A stretch of DNA of 64,000 nucleotides, taken from assembly GCA_964536415.1 (NCBI GenBank), contig CAZHXN010000006.1, forward strand, positions 18,765-82,764, given 5' to 3'. Both the position numbers and the translations under genes were made by a program. Below the pieces are notes generated by a model. It was not told the origin of the DNA. It worked only from the letters and a program-made list of their open reading frames with translations, and searched no databases. This document shows, piece after piece, positions 27,576 to 36,410 of the stretch (positions within the stretch are counted from its first letter, which is position 1; each line of letters opens with the position of its first letter). This DNA comes from Trichothermofontia sp964536415. Its GTDB lineage: Bacteria > Cyanobacteriota > Cyanobacteriia > B231.

Positions 27576-28625
27576 CTAAGCATGGCTCAGACTTGCCGTT
27601 GCCACCTGCACTTCTGGTTGGTAAAGGCCAGATAGCATGGCAGCGGGGGGTTTGGAGTGGGGCCATGCAAAGGCATGGCGGAAGGCCGCTTCCTGACAGG
27701 CTTGGAGTTGACGAAAGTCAATAATGTTGTGGGTGAGCAGATTCTCGTATTCAAAGGGGAGGCGCACATTGTGTAACCCGGCATTATCGGTACAAATGGC
27801 AATGTCAACGCCCGCGTCAAAGCAGCGATCGAAGACCACCTTGAGTTCTTGAATGTCCGTTAAGGTATTGGTCTTGAAGTAAGTCGTGGGGCAGACTTCT
27901 AAACATTGCCCCCGTACCGCGACTTTGGGCAATAATTCCGGATACCGCAGGGGGATCTGAATGCCGTGACCAATGCGCATCAGGTAGGGCAACAATTCGG
28001 GATAACACCCATCTCTGGTTTCGTATAAATGACCCGTCGTTTTCAGTCCTAGGCGGTGGGCGTAGGCATAGAGTTCGCGGAATTCGTCGAGCCGCTCGCC
28101 GTAGTGGGCATCCCCGCCCGCCACATCGATCGCGCAGACATACTCTGGCATTTGGGCCGCCAATTCCACGATCGCCCGGTTCACCGCATAGGGCAAGCGC
28201 GAGTGCATCGCCAGAATTTGACTCGTCACTACGGGGTATTCGCTCAACTGGCTCGCCTGTCCCACCGTTTGAACAATCTCAGCCATGCGATCGATCCGCT
28301 CGGTTTGGGAAAGCTCATCCGGCGTGCGCAGGTAAGGCGTATAGCGAATTTCCAGATAGGCCAAATTTTCAAACACATAGGCCCCCCGGATCAGCCGATA
28401 GAGGAAATAAGGCAGGGTGGCCTGGGTTTGCACACTTTCGACCAGTGTATGCAACTCCAGGTACTCATCCAGCGTTTTGCGAGGCCGGGTATAAAAGTCC
28501 TCAAAGGGGGGATAATCCGGGAAGCGATCGGCCAAGTCGGGATTATGCCGTTGGAAGTAACGCCAAAGGATACGGGGGACGACGGAGCCACCCAAATGCC
28601 GATGCAGTTCTGCGTATAGGGCCAC
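27576..28625 (-). CDS. Adenosine deaminase family protein
   Basis: A 349-residue metal-dependent deaminase. The first metal site is AELHRHLGGSVVPR (His-x-His), followed later by GHGIQIPL (His) and the catalytic ICTDNAGLHNVRLPFEYENL (Asp). Classical adenosine deaminase reads TDDP at the last site; here TDNAGLHN, a deviation that occurs in a divergent ADA-like group, so the substrate may not be adenosine. Other landmarks are LEIRYTPYLR and CAIDVAGGDAHYG. Start MALYAEL at 28625 agrees with the family. It stands alone. Confidence 0.8.
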   Translation of the reverse strand: MALYAELHRHLGGSVVPRILWRYFQRHNPDLADRFPDYPPFEDFYTRPRKTLDEYLELHTLVESVQTQATLPYFLYRLIRGAYVFENLAYLEIRYTPYLRTPDELSQTERIDRMAEIVQTVGQASQLSEYPVVTSQILAMHSRLPYAVNRAIVELAAQMPEYVCAIDVAGGDAHYGERLDEFRELYAYAHRLGLKTTGHLYETRDGCYPELLPYLMRIGHGIQIPLRYPELLPKVAVRGQCLEVCPTTYFKTNTLTDIQELKVVFDRCFDAGVDIAICTDNAGLHNVRLPFEYENLLTHNIIDFRQLQACQEAAFRHAFAWPHSKPPAAMLSGLYQPEVQVATASLSHA

Positions 28626-28958
28626 GGGTCCTCCTTGGATGATAAAGGGGAAAAGTAATGAATCTTAATATTGTGTTCAAAACCCAGTTTAGCCTTAATT
28701 TCCCGGCTAGCGCCAGTGGCGAATTCTATTGTCTCGATGCCGCTGTGGCTTGACAGTTGGCTGCGATGGGGGAAGTTGCTAGCGCTTGGTGAGGGCAGAT
28801 GGCGATTCTTCTACGGAGACGCTGCGCGAACGCCCTTGGATCACGTAAGGTTTAAGAGTGAATTGGTGGGATACCGGTGGACAATGCACAGGCTCAAACC
28901 TTGTCGCGACTGTGGCCATGAACTGCTTCCCCTTTAGCTTCTCTCTGATCTGCACTCC
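28626..28958. other. Intergenic region between divergent genes
   Basis: About 330 bases with the promoters of the deaminase and the aspartyl-protease genes. At 28812-28832 is GGAGACGCTGCGCGAACG, a short word I know as frequent between cyanobacterial genes; a related word (CTTCGCGAACGC) lies just before glgB. No gene seen. Confidence 0.45.
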
Positions 28959-30152
28959 ATGAACACGACCCGATTGCTACTTGGTTGCCTGGGCGCTTTC
29001 ACCTTGGGAACGGGCCTAGGGCATACCTCAGTCCTCGCTCAGATGCCCCTGGGGACAGAGGTACTGCAACAGATCCAGCAGTGTGTTCGCACGACGGGGG
29101 TGCAACAACCCCCACTGAGCCTGGAGCAATTGCAACTGGTGGCCATGCAATGTACGTTTGCCGCGATCGCGATGACTCCCGATGGTCAGATTTACCCCAA
29201 TGTGGACGATCGCCTCACTGCCCTCGTGCAAACCCTGGGGATTCGCCTGCCCAACCCCACGGGTACGGGTACGACGGCACGGGTGCCCTTAACGCCGCTG
29301 ACCGAGAGTCGTGTCTTCACCCTGCCGGTTAACGTTGGGGGATCTGCACAGGAATTTTTGCTGGATACGGGGGCATCTGCCTCGATCTTGAGTCGTCCCT
29401 TGCTCGATCGGGCCGCCTCTCCCCCAGAGAATCGTGCGCAGCGGTCTGGTGTAGATTTGCCCGATCGCCTCTTTAGTTACTTAGTCGTAGGCGAGAGTTG
29501 CCAAGGGTTAGGAGCCAGTTTACACGCGCTCCCCCCCCTACAGGTCGGGTCAACACAGGTAGCCGATTTGATGGGGATGAGCTTTCCGCCCCAGTCTATG
29601 CCCAAGCAGCTAGCAGGGGTGTTGGGGATGGATTTCCTCAGTCGGTTTGACTTCAGTCTTGACCCCCAAGCCCTAACCCTGGAACTGCGATCGTCGCGCC
29701 GTCCCTCCCCTGGTTCCTCATCACCCACCCCGACCACCATTCCCCTCCAGGGCAAAATGGGCATCATGACGACTCCAGTGCGGATCAACGGTCAAGGCCC
29801 CTTCACCTTTGCCCTCGATACAGGAGCCGGTTGGGTGGTCCTGTCGCCCGATGTCGCCCAAGCCCTCAACGTCACAGCGAAGGCCCAAGCGATCGAAGTC
29901 TTAGGCTTTTGTGGCACAGCCCCGGCCCAATGGGTCGTCCTCGATCGCGTCAGTATTCAAACCCATACCGTCGAGCAGTTGGATACGGTGATCCTGACTG
30001 ACAGTCGCCCCCTGGAACTTCTGGGCGTTGACGGTGTCATTGGTCAAAATTTTCTAAATCAATTTCGGCAAACCTGGCGCTTTGGCGAGCGTACACCTCT
30101 GGGGTTTCCCGCCACCGGCAGTTTGGAACTCATACCCCTAACGTCGCCCTGA
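28959..30152 (+). CDS. Double retropepsin-like aspartyl protease
   Basis: A 397-residue secreted protein with a signal peptide (GCLGAFTLGTGLGHTSVLAQ). Two aspartyl-protease motifs are present: FLLDTGASASILSRPL (about residues 130-145) and FALDTGAGWVVLSPDV (about 285-300), each with the D-T/S-G of retroviral-type proteases, and matching hydrophobic strands (LLGVDGVIGQNFL; LAGVLGMDFLSRF). A single chain with both Asp motifs would fold as a pseudo-dimer like pepsin. Its target is unknown. The start ATG at 28959 fits the signal peptide. Confidence 0.8.
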   Translation: MNTTRLLLGCLGAFTLGTGLGHTSVLAQMPLGTEVLQQIQQCVRTTGVQQPPLSLEQLQLVAMQCTFAAIAMTPDGQIYPNVDDRLTALVQTLGIRLPNPTGTGTTARVPLTPLTESRVFTLPVNVGGSAQEFLLDTGASASILSRPLLDRAASPPENRAQRSGVDLPDRLFSYLVVGESCQGLGASLHALPPLQVGSTQVADLMGMSFPPQSMPKQLAGVLGMDFLSRFDFSLDPQALTLELRSSRRPSPGSSSPTPTTIPLQGKMGIMTTPVRINGQGPFTFALDTGAGWVVLSPDVAQALNVTAKAQAIEVLGFCGTAPAQWVVLDRVSIQTHTVEQLDTVILTDSRPLELLGVDGVIGQNFLNQFRQTWRFGERTPLGFPATGSLELIPLTSP

Positions 30153-30300
30153 ATCGTCACCTTAACCTTTGTTGCTCTATACCTGTTGCTCTATACCTGT
30201 TGGTCTACACCCTGATGTCTGACGCCAATGACCGACTCAACAGCACACGGTTTGATCGTTGCTATATTAATAGTTCAATACCGAATTCCAATGGCAAGGT

Positions 30301-30696
30301 TTAAGCCTTCTGGTGCAGGTGGGGTGGCAGCAGTAATTCCCGCCGCCAGAGTTCCGCTCGACAAACAGCCACACAGTAACGCCCAATTAGGTTCCGTTGC
30401 GCAGCCGTGGGCAGCCGACCGTCTACATCGTAACGGGCAATCACCTTAGCCACCTCCCATGCGTCTTGACTGGGTACCTCAGCCAGCATGAGTCGTTCCC
30501 AGTAGCGATATTTATAGATGAGCTTCTCTCGCTGGCGATCGGGTAAATCTGCCTTTAGCTGGTGCAAGATGCAGCGTCGCAGGTACTTGGCATAGGCATA
30601 ACCGTTAGCATTCGCGTTGGGATCTGCCTGAGTATGGGGGGGTGTATTGAGGTTGGTGTGGGTTTTGAGGCTCGTTTGGGTATGGACAGCGGACAT
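30301..30696 (-). CDS. Conserved hypothetical protein
   Basis: A 131-residue protein with a polar, low-complexity N-terminus (about residues 1-34) and a helical core (YLRRCILHQLKADLPDRQRE, then ERLMLAEVPSQDAWEVAKVI). Cysteines and arginines are scattered without a clear motif. I do not recognise a family. Coding is supported by a sensible composition through the core. Upstream lies an assembly gap. Confidence 0.5.
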   Translation of the reverse strand: MSAVHTQTSLKTHTNLNTPPHTQADPNANANGYAYAKYLRRCILHQLKADLPDRQREKLIYKYRYWERLMLAEVPSQDAWEVAKVIARYDVDGRLPTAAQRNLIGRYCVAVCRAELWRRELLLPPHLHQKA

Positions 30697-30800
30697 GGTA
30701 GTGCTCCTCAGCTTGGCAAATTTAACCCTTAAACATCCCTAAACATAATGTTTATCATCCATGATGTTAACTACCCCAGAAGTAATTCATACACAAGACC

Positions 30801-30895
30801 NNNNNNNNNNNNNNNNNNNNNNNNNNNNNNNNNNNNNNNNNNNNNNNNNNNNNNNNNNNNNNNNNNNNNNNNNNNNNNNNNNNNNNNNNNNNNNN
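30801..30895. other. Assembly gap (95 N)
   Basis: Ninety-five unknown bases between the hypothetical gene at 30301 and rnpB. Confidence 0.99.
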
Positions 30896-31075
30896 GCCGT
30901 AACTCCCCATGAGGGCACCTCGATATAATCTCGATATAATTAGGATCGGGGCAGTTGCACTGCTCCAACCGCCGAGATCACGTTGGTTATCAGGGCAAGG
31001 TTTGGATTTTTCGGGGTACCCATTAGCACTGCTTCGGCGTACCCTCACGGAACAGGCGTTAGGATAGGACCAGGG

Positions 31076-31510
31076 AAAGAGTTGGCGCAGGCAATTGCGG
31101 GTTAGCCTCGTCGTTAACAGGCAGGGTTAATCTGAGGAAAGTCCGGACTCCCGAAAGACCAGACCTGCTGGGTAACGCCCAGTGCGGGTGACCGCGAGGA
31201 AAGTGCCACAGAAACATACCGCCAAAACAATTCAAAATTCAAAATTCACAGTTTTGGATTGCTTGGATTGAAGGGTAAGGGTGCAAAGGTGCGGTAAGAG
31301 CGCACCAGCAGCATCGAGAGGTGCTGGCTCGGTAAACCCCGGTCGGGAGCAAGGTGGAGGAACGACGGTTGGTCTTTTCCCGGTTCCGCTGAGGGCTAGG
31401 TCCCTCCTGTACCGCCAGAGGTGTTTGGTAACAAACATCCCAGATAGATAATTGCCCTGGTAACGGGCACCCGTTATCCAGAACAGAATCCGGCTTATGT
31501 CCAACTCTTT
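31076..31510 (+). ncRNA. rnpB: RNase P RNA (type A)
   Basis: The catalytic RNA of RNase P, which removes tRNA 5' leaders. The ends pair (AAAGAGTTGG with CCAACTCTTT). Conserved blocks include GAGGAAAGTCCGGACTCCC, TAACGCCCAGTGCGGGTGACC, GGAAAGTGCCACAGAAACATA-like CR sequences and the 3' CAGAATCCGGCTTATG. Length of about 435 bases matches cyanobacterial type A RNAs. A short tandem repeat is inserted at 31230-31250. The rnc gene for RNase III follows by 120 bases. Confidence 0.95.
31230..31250 (+). repeat. Short tandem repeat inside rnpB
   Basis: ATTCAAA-ATTCAAA-ATTCACA, three heptamers, in a peripheral helix of RNase P RNA. Heptamer insertions at this place are known from rnpB of heterocystous cyanobacteria. 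Confidence 0.8.
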
Positions 31511-31629
31511 CTCTTTTGTCTCTGGCTGGCTGACGGGCAGGCAGAATGCTTACCCCACGATTGCCTGCTGATAAGTTGCTCAGCGGTGACGGTTACAATG
31601 TGTCCCAATGCTTGTATACCGATGACTAT

Positions 31630-32376
31630 ATGCCGATGACTGTGCTGGAGCTGCCGATCGATCCCCGTCGCCAAAAAGAATTGACGCTGCTGGTGCAGAA
31701 GCTCGGTTTGTCCCCGACCCAACCGATTCAATGGCACTTGCTCGATCGTGCCCTGACTCATATTTCGGTTTCCAGTACGCATAACTACGAACAGTTGGAA
31801 TTTATTGGTGATGCGGTGGTGCGGTTGGCAGCGACGGAGTTCCTAGTGCAAGCCTACCCCCACCTGCCAGAAGGAGAACTGTCGGCAGTCCGCGCTATCC
31901 TGGTGAGCGATCGCATCCTGGCCCAGTTAGCCGATCAATATGGGGTAGCGCGATCGTTACTGGTTGCGCCGAGTGCGGCAGGGGATCAGGCCGGTCGTGA
32001 GTCACGCTTAGCTGATGCCTTTGAAGCGGTGCTGGCCGCCCTGTATTTAAGTACCCATACCCTGGGACTAATTCGTCCCTGGTTAGATTTGGAATTTAAA
32101 CCGCTAGCGATCGCGATTCTCAATGATCCCGCCCGTCAGAACTACAAAGCTGCCCTCCAGGAATGGACCCAGGGTACCCTGAAGCAACTTCCGGAATATC
32201 GGGTGACTGAAATCAGCGGCCTCCACGGCGATCAGGAGCGTTTTCTGGCGGAAGTGTGGTTGCAGGGGAACTGTTTAGGAACGGGCAAAGGGCGATCGAT
32301 CAAACAGGCTGAGCAAGCAGCGGCGAAAGTTGCCTGGTGTCGCTATCACCCTTCCCAGACCCGTGACGCCGAGTAA
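31630..32376 (+). CDS. rnc: Ribonuclease III
   Basis: A 248-residue dsRNA endonuclease that trims rRNA and other structured transcripts. The catalytic motif is YEQLEFIGDAVVRLAATEF (about residues 52-70; usual NERLEFLGDAVL), the second acidic site is LADAFEAVLAALYL, and a C-terminal dsRNA-binding domain (about residues 165-240) ends with GKGRSIKQAEQAAAKVAW. The ATG at 31630 or 31636 is preferred to the in-frame ATG at 31546. The end overlaps the glycerate kinase start. It follows rnpB directly, so two RNA-processing functions are side by side. Confidence 0.9.
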   Translation: MPMTVLELPIDPRRQKELTLLVQKLGLSPTQPIQWHLLDRALTHISVSSTHNYEQLEFIGDAVVRLAATEFLVQAYPHLPEGELSAVRAILVSDRILAQLADQYGVARSLLVAPSAAGDQAGRESRLADAFEAVLAALYLSTHTLGLIRPWLDLEFKPLAIAILNDPARQNYKAALQEWTQGTLKQLPEYRVTEISGLHGDQERFLAEVWLQGNCLGTGKGRSIKQAEQAAAKVAWCRYHPSQTRDAE

Positions 32377-33439
32377 CGCCACCCTCGAACGGCTGTTGCC
32401 AACTTGGCTAGCTGGGTCGAGACCTGCGCCTGATGAGTGGGCGGTAGTGACCGCGCTGGAGTTAGCCGATGCCGCACGGGCACGGGCCTTAGGGATCACT
32501 GCCGCAGCGGTGAGGCCCCACTTGGAACAACGCTTGGCCCTGTTGCGATCGCTGTGGCCTCGCCTAGAGCGCGATTCCACCCTATTGCCAGCAGCGATGA
32601 CCAAGCGCGATCGCCTAACCCAACTCTGGCAGGTCTGGCTGCCGATCGCCCAACAACTGGCCACGTTGCAATCAACCCTAAAGCGACCGCTTATCCAGGG
32701 CATTCTGGGCGTCCAGGGAACTGGCAAGACGACGCTGGTCAAGATCTTGCAACACCTTTTGACCCATCTCGGTTGCCCCACCATCGGGATCTCAATCGAT
32801 GATTTCTATAAGACCTACGCCGAACGGCGATGGCTACAACGTCAAGACCCCCGGCTGATCTGGCGGGGACCGCCTGGGACGCATGATTTGGAGTTGGGGT
32901 TACATGTCTTAGCGCAATTACATCAGGAACAGTTCCCTGTGGCCATCCCCCGGTTTGACAAGTCAGTTTGGGGCGGGGCGGGCGATCGCACGGAGCCAGA
33001 GTGGGTCTCGCAGGGGGCGATCGTTCTGTTTGAAGGGTGGATGGTGGGGCTGCGTCCATTACCCCCGACTGCCTTTGAAGCACCACCGTGGCCGATTGTG
33101 ACAGCTGGGGATCGGGCCTTTGCCCGTGATATGAACCAGGCACTCCAAGCCTATTTGCCCCTCTGGGCTTACCTCGATCGCCTCATGGTCTTACAGCCCC
33201 ACGACTACCGCCTCAGCCAACAGTGGCGACAACAGGCGGAACAACAAATGCAGGCAAGGGGCAAGGCGGGCATAAGTGACGCCACGATCGCCCAGTTTGT
33301 TGAATACTTTTGGAAAGCCCTCCATCCGGCTCTGTTTATACCACCACTCCTGCGCCCACCGGATGGGGCCGATCTGGTCTTGGAACTGGATAATCAGCAT
33401 CGGGTGACGGCAATGTATTCAGCCAGGGGCACTGATTGA
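32363..33439 (+). CDS. glyK: D-glycerate 3-kinase
   Basis: A roughly 358-residue kinase of the plant/cyanobacterial GLYK type, which phosphorylates D-glycerate to 3-phosphoglycerate as the last step of photorespiration. The P-loop is GVQGTGKTTLV (about residue 115), then IGISIDDFYKTYAERRWL and GPPGTHDLELG, and a later WMVGLRPLPPTAF region. It overlaps rnc by 14 bases from GTG 32363; TTG 32330 is an alternative and would add 11 residues. The operon with rnc is probably positional rather than functional. Confidence 0.88.
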   Translation: MTPSNATLERLLPTWLAGSRPAPDEWAVVTALELADAARARALGITAAAVRPHLEQRLALLRSLWPRLERDSTLLPAAMTKRDRLTQLWQVWLPIAQQLATLQSTLKRPLIQGILGVQGTGKTTLVKILQHLLTHLGCPTIGISIDDFYKTYAERRWLQRQDPRLIWRGPPGTHDLELGLHVLAQLHQEQFPVAIPRFDKSVWGGAGDRTEPEWVSQGAIVLFEGWMVGLRPLPPTAFEAPPWPIVTAGDRAFARDMNQALQAYLPLWAYLDRLMVLQPHDYRLSQQWRQQAEQQMQARGKAGISDATIAQFVEYFWKALHPALFIPPLLRPPDGADLVLELDNQHRVTAMYSARGTD

Positions 33440-33511
33440 GTCAGACGGCAACAACGCAGTGATGTGGCAGCATCAACGGCTGTTTTAGCGGGGTTAGTAT
33501 TGAATCATTGG

Positions 33512-33889
33512 TTAACATCCCAAAGAGGGGTTGGGTGGTGGAACAATGCCGTCCTCGATCGCAATTTCGACACTCACTTCGGTTTTCAATCTGAAGGAGG
33601 GATCGTAAACTTCGGCTAATTCGAGCAGTGGAGAGGCGACCCGTAACATGACTGCGCCTTCGAGTAGGTCACCTTCGGCCCAATGATATAACGGGCGTTG
33701 GCCTAATATCCTTAAGCGTTCTTGCTCAATGCTATTCAGGCTGGGTAAAGTTTGCTGCCATTCGGGAAAGAAATCAGCCGCCTCGTTACGACTTAACTGG
33801 AAGCAATTCTCGTTACGACTTAACTGGAAGCAATTTTCAACTTCTGTCAAGGTTCTAAATGCATTCGTAACGGCAATTATTTTTGCCAT
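33512..33889 (-). pseudogene. Truncated restriction-endonuclease-like protein with tandem duplication
   Basis: A 125-residue frame resembling the N-terminal domain of cyanobacterial restriction-like proteins (FFPEWQQTLPSLNSIEQERL, EGAVMLRVASPLLELAEVYD, FRLKTEVSVEIAIEDG). Family members continue after EDG with a nuclease core (G-R-I-D-x-L-V-L type), but here the frame ends PPPNPSLGC. Near the N-terminus nine residues, ENCFQLSRN, are present twice because of a 27-base duplication. It looks like a leftover of a longer gene; a functional short protein cannot be excluded. Confidence 0.6.
33782..33835. repeat. 27-base tandem duplication
   Basis: Two perfect copies (33782-33808 and 33809-33835) beginning CTCGTTACGACTTAACTGG. 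It keeps frame in the restriction-like gene on the minus strand. Confidence 0.95.
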
Positions 33890-34072
33890 GATGATCCTCC
33901 TAGAGAGTTCTGGCGAGTTCTGGCGATAGAACTCATCAAAACCCCGTTGGGATTAGGCAGTAACTCATACACTGATCGCTCGATCGCTTGCCGATTTCCC
34001 CCCACTGTAACCCAACCCTACCGAGAGTTCGAGCAGGGTTAAGCATTGTCAATCTGGGGCGATCGCATTCCC

Positions 34073-35620
34073 CTAAGGCAACGTTTCTGGCTTCGATTCA
34101 TGGTCGCGATCGACTTGCGGAGCGCTGGTCACCTCACCCGCCAAATCATCCTCAGTTTCCGATACGGCACTAGTTTCCGATACGGCACTTGCCTCAATAT
34201 CGATCGCTGCTTCCGGCACTGGCTCATCGATCACATCCAGATCCGACTGGACCACCTCAACCTCGGCGGATACCGCGATCGCCGCCGCCCCATCGGGTCC
34301 CAGATCTGGCTCCCCAGCGGTTTCTAATTCTTCAGGGAGTTCTAACCTTGCTGCATCCGCCTCATTCGATACCACCTCAGCCGCCCCAGCTAAACCTTCC
34401 TCTAACAAAGCATCCGTCGTCTGGGCAACCGCCGGACTGACTTCAGCCTCCCAATCATCCCCTTCCAATTGATCTAGCCCAACCGTCGGGATTCCTTCCC
34501 CCTCAGACGCCGTACTCGCCTCCATATCAGGGATCACTTCAGCCGCGATTTCAGTTTCAGCTACAGGCTCAAGCGCTTCAGCTTCACCTTCAGTCTCGAT
34601 TTCGGCTTCAATTTCAGCCTCAATTTCAGCCCCAACTTTAGCATCAATTTCAGCCTCAACTTCAAATTCAGCGTCAGGTGGGGCAGTCGTTGCATCCCCA
34701 GTGCCGGGTCGATTCAGCGTAATCATCGGACGGCTTGGACGCTGCTTAAAGGGAGACAACGCCACCAGCGCATCTTTCAATACCGTGAAAAGATTCTCCC
34801 GTTTTGGCTTAGTAGGCGCTTCTGGGGGACTCTCTGCCGCCACTTGATCTGCCTCTCCCCAAACATCACCTGTCTCCTCTGCTTCCCTGGTATCAGCTTC
34901 CTCCGCAGTCTCTGTGTCAGGAGGGCCTGCCGCAGTCAGAGCTTCCGTCTCCAGTAATTCCGGCTCAGGTGCAACTTTCTGATCGAAATGCGGCGCGATC
35001 GGGGTTGGGGCCGTTGGCTCGTCAACCGCTCCGGTTACAGGGGCTTGTGGCTCGATGACTTCTGGACTGGGAGCCGTCGTCGTATCCGCGATCGTCGTCG
35101 GCACTTCCGGGGTAGCAGGCTCAGGCGCGATCGCCGTTTCTACAGTCGCTGCTGAATCCGCCTCCCTCACGGTCACTTCAGCAGACCCCGTTGGTATTTC
35201 CGTTAGCGTTTCAGGTTCCGCTGGCACAGAAGGTGGTGATGTAACCGGAACCGCTTTAGACTTGGAGAACAGCCCAACCAGATCCCCCGGTAGCTTCATC
35301 AGCCCACCGATCAGCCGTCCAAGCCCCTGTTGAATCGTCTTCGGTCCCCAACCCGTCCGGCGATCGCTCGGCACCAACTCCCGCCGCAGCGTCAGGGTTT
35401 GCCAGCCAAACCAAGTCAACAGCGCCACACTGGCCGTCTGCCCCAGCAAGGCCGCCCCCGTAAACCGATTGGCACAGACCCACAGCACCAGGGCGTAGAA
35501 CAAGCCTACCCCGCTGAAGACAATATCCCCCTTGCGATGGATTTCCGGGAAGAAAAAGGCAGACAGATACAGGGCTAGGCTACCCACCGCCACAACCAGG
35601 GCCAGAATATAGGGAAGCAT
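34073..35620 (-). CDS. ycf66: Ycf66 family protein with long acidic tail
   Basis: A 515-residue protein whose first ~100 residues are the Ycf66 domain: membrane segments (LALVVAVGSLALYLSAFFFP; DIVFSGVGLFYALVLWVCAN) and ASVALLTWFGWQTLTLRREL. Ycf66 is found in cyanobacteria and some plastids; its role is unknown. The rest is low-complexity, rich in Glu, Ala, Pro and Thr, with tandem-like tracts (EAEIDAKVGAEIEAEIEAEI) and no cysteine-based motif. Family members often have such tails, but this one is long. Alone in its transcription unit, probably. Confidence 0.85.
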   Translation of the reverse strand: MLPYILALVVAVGSLALYLSAFFFPEIHRKGDIVFSGVGLFYALVLWVCANRFTGAALLGQTASVALLTWFGWQTLTLRRELVPSDRRTGWGPKTIQQGLGRLIGGLMKLPGDLVGLFSKSKAVPVTSPPSVPAEPETLTEIPTGSAEVTVREADSAATVETAIAPEPATPEVPTTIADTTTAPSPEVIEPQAPVTGAVDEPTAPTPIAPHFDQKVAPEPELLETEALTAAGPPDTETAEEADTREAEETGDVWGEADQVAAESPPEAPTKPKRENLFTVLKDALVALSPFKQRPSRPMITLNRPGTGDATTAPPDAEFEVEAEIDAKVGAEIEAEIEAEIETEGEAEALEPVAETEIAAEVIPDMEASTASEGEGIPTVGLDQLEGDDWEAEVSPAVAQTTDALLEEGLAGAAEVVSNEADAARLELPEELETAGEPDLGPDGAAAIAVSAEVEVVQSDLDVIDEPVPEAAIDIEASAVSETSAVSETEDDLAGEVTSAPQVDRDHESKPETLP

Positions 35621-36109
35621 GGGATCGAAGCTCCTCTCTCTAAAAGACGGTTCACTGCTGACTCAATACCAATCTACTGCGGTTAGGTCCGCTTCCCCCG
35701 CCTTCTGACGCGATCACCGCTCATTTTCCCCAGAGAGGAGCCAGTAATTATCCCTAGCTATCATCCAAATTTTGGGAACCACGGGGTCTATAGCTTGCGG
35801 CTCACAACGGGGTGCTTGCGCCACGTCTTCAGCGAAGAATCACTCTATCCCAACCGCCTTCAAAGGGCTGGACGGCAGATTTTTGAGTATAAATACTCAT
35901 CAAAATAATGATTTTTGTGACAAAAACGCCGAAATCCATATAACTTAAAGGTTTCGACGATCCATATCACGGGAGTTCCTCCTAGAATAGTGCATTGAAA
36001 CTTCGAGTCTACGAGGGTTTCGGCGCTTCCCGATTCCATGCCCTTAGTCCCCCCTTCAGGCACGAAGTTGTCAGTTAACCCTAAACCCGACTGAGTAAGG
36101 AGATGTTGC
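35621..36109. other. Intergenic region upstream of HU
   Basis: About 490 bases between the divergent ycf66 and HU genes. An AAGGAGA Shine-Dalgarno precedes the HU ATG by eight bases. No gene is seen; the AT-rich part at 35880-36000 is a probable promoter region. Confidence 0.5.
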
Positions 36110-36385
36110 ATGAATAAGGGTGAACTCGTGGATGCGGTTGCCGAAAAGGCCCGCGTTACCAAGAAAGAAGCCGATGCTGTCTTGACGGCAGCCCTGGAAG
36201 CGATCATGGAAGCCGTTTCCGAAGGCGATAAGGTCACGCTGGTGGGCTTTGGGTCCTTTGAATCACGGGAACGCAAGGCCCGTGAGGGGCGCAATCCAAA
36301 AACGGGTGAGAAGATGGAAATTCCCGAAACCAAGGTTCCGGCTTTTTCCGCCGGTAAGTTGTTTAAGGAAAAGGTTGCGTCTTAA
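36110..36385 (+). CDS. hup: HU-family DNA-binding protein
   Basis: A 91-residue histone-like protein. The whole HU fold is present: MNKGELVDAVAEKARVTKKE, the strand GDKVTLVGFGSFESRERKAR, the DNA-contacting arm EGRNPKTGEKMEIPETKVPA and C-terminal FSAGKLFKEKV. The proline-bearing arm tip (RNPKTG) is intact. It bends and compacts DNA. AAGGAGA lies at a good distance from the ATG. cobD-like follows by 25 bases on the same strand. Confidence 0.97.
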   Translation: MNKGELVDAVAEKARVTKKEADAVLTAALEAIMEAVSEGDKVTLVGFGSFESRERKAREGRNPKTGEKMEIPETKVPAFSAGKLFKEKVAS

Positions 36386-36410
36386 TTACCGGGGTAGAGG
36401 CACACGGCGG

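Noticed and set aside
28056..28619. A 187-residue plus-strand frame
   Set aside because: It is antisense to the adenosine deaminase gene and shows no motifs.
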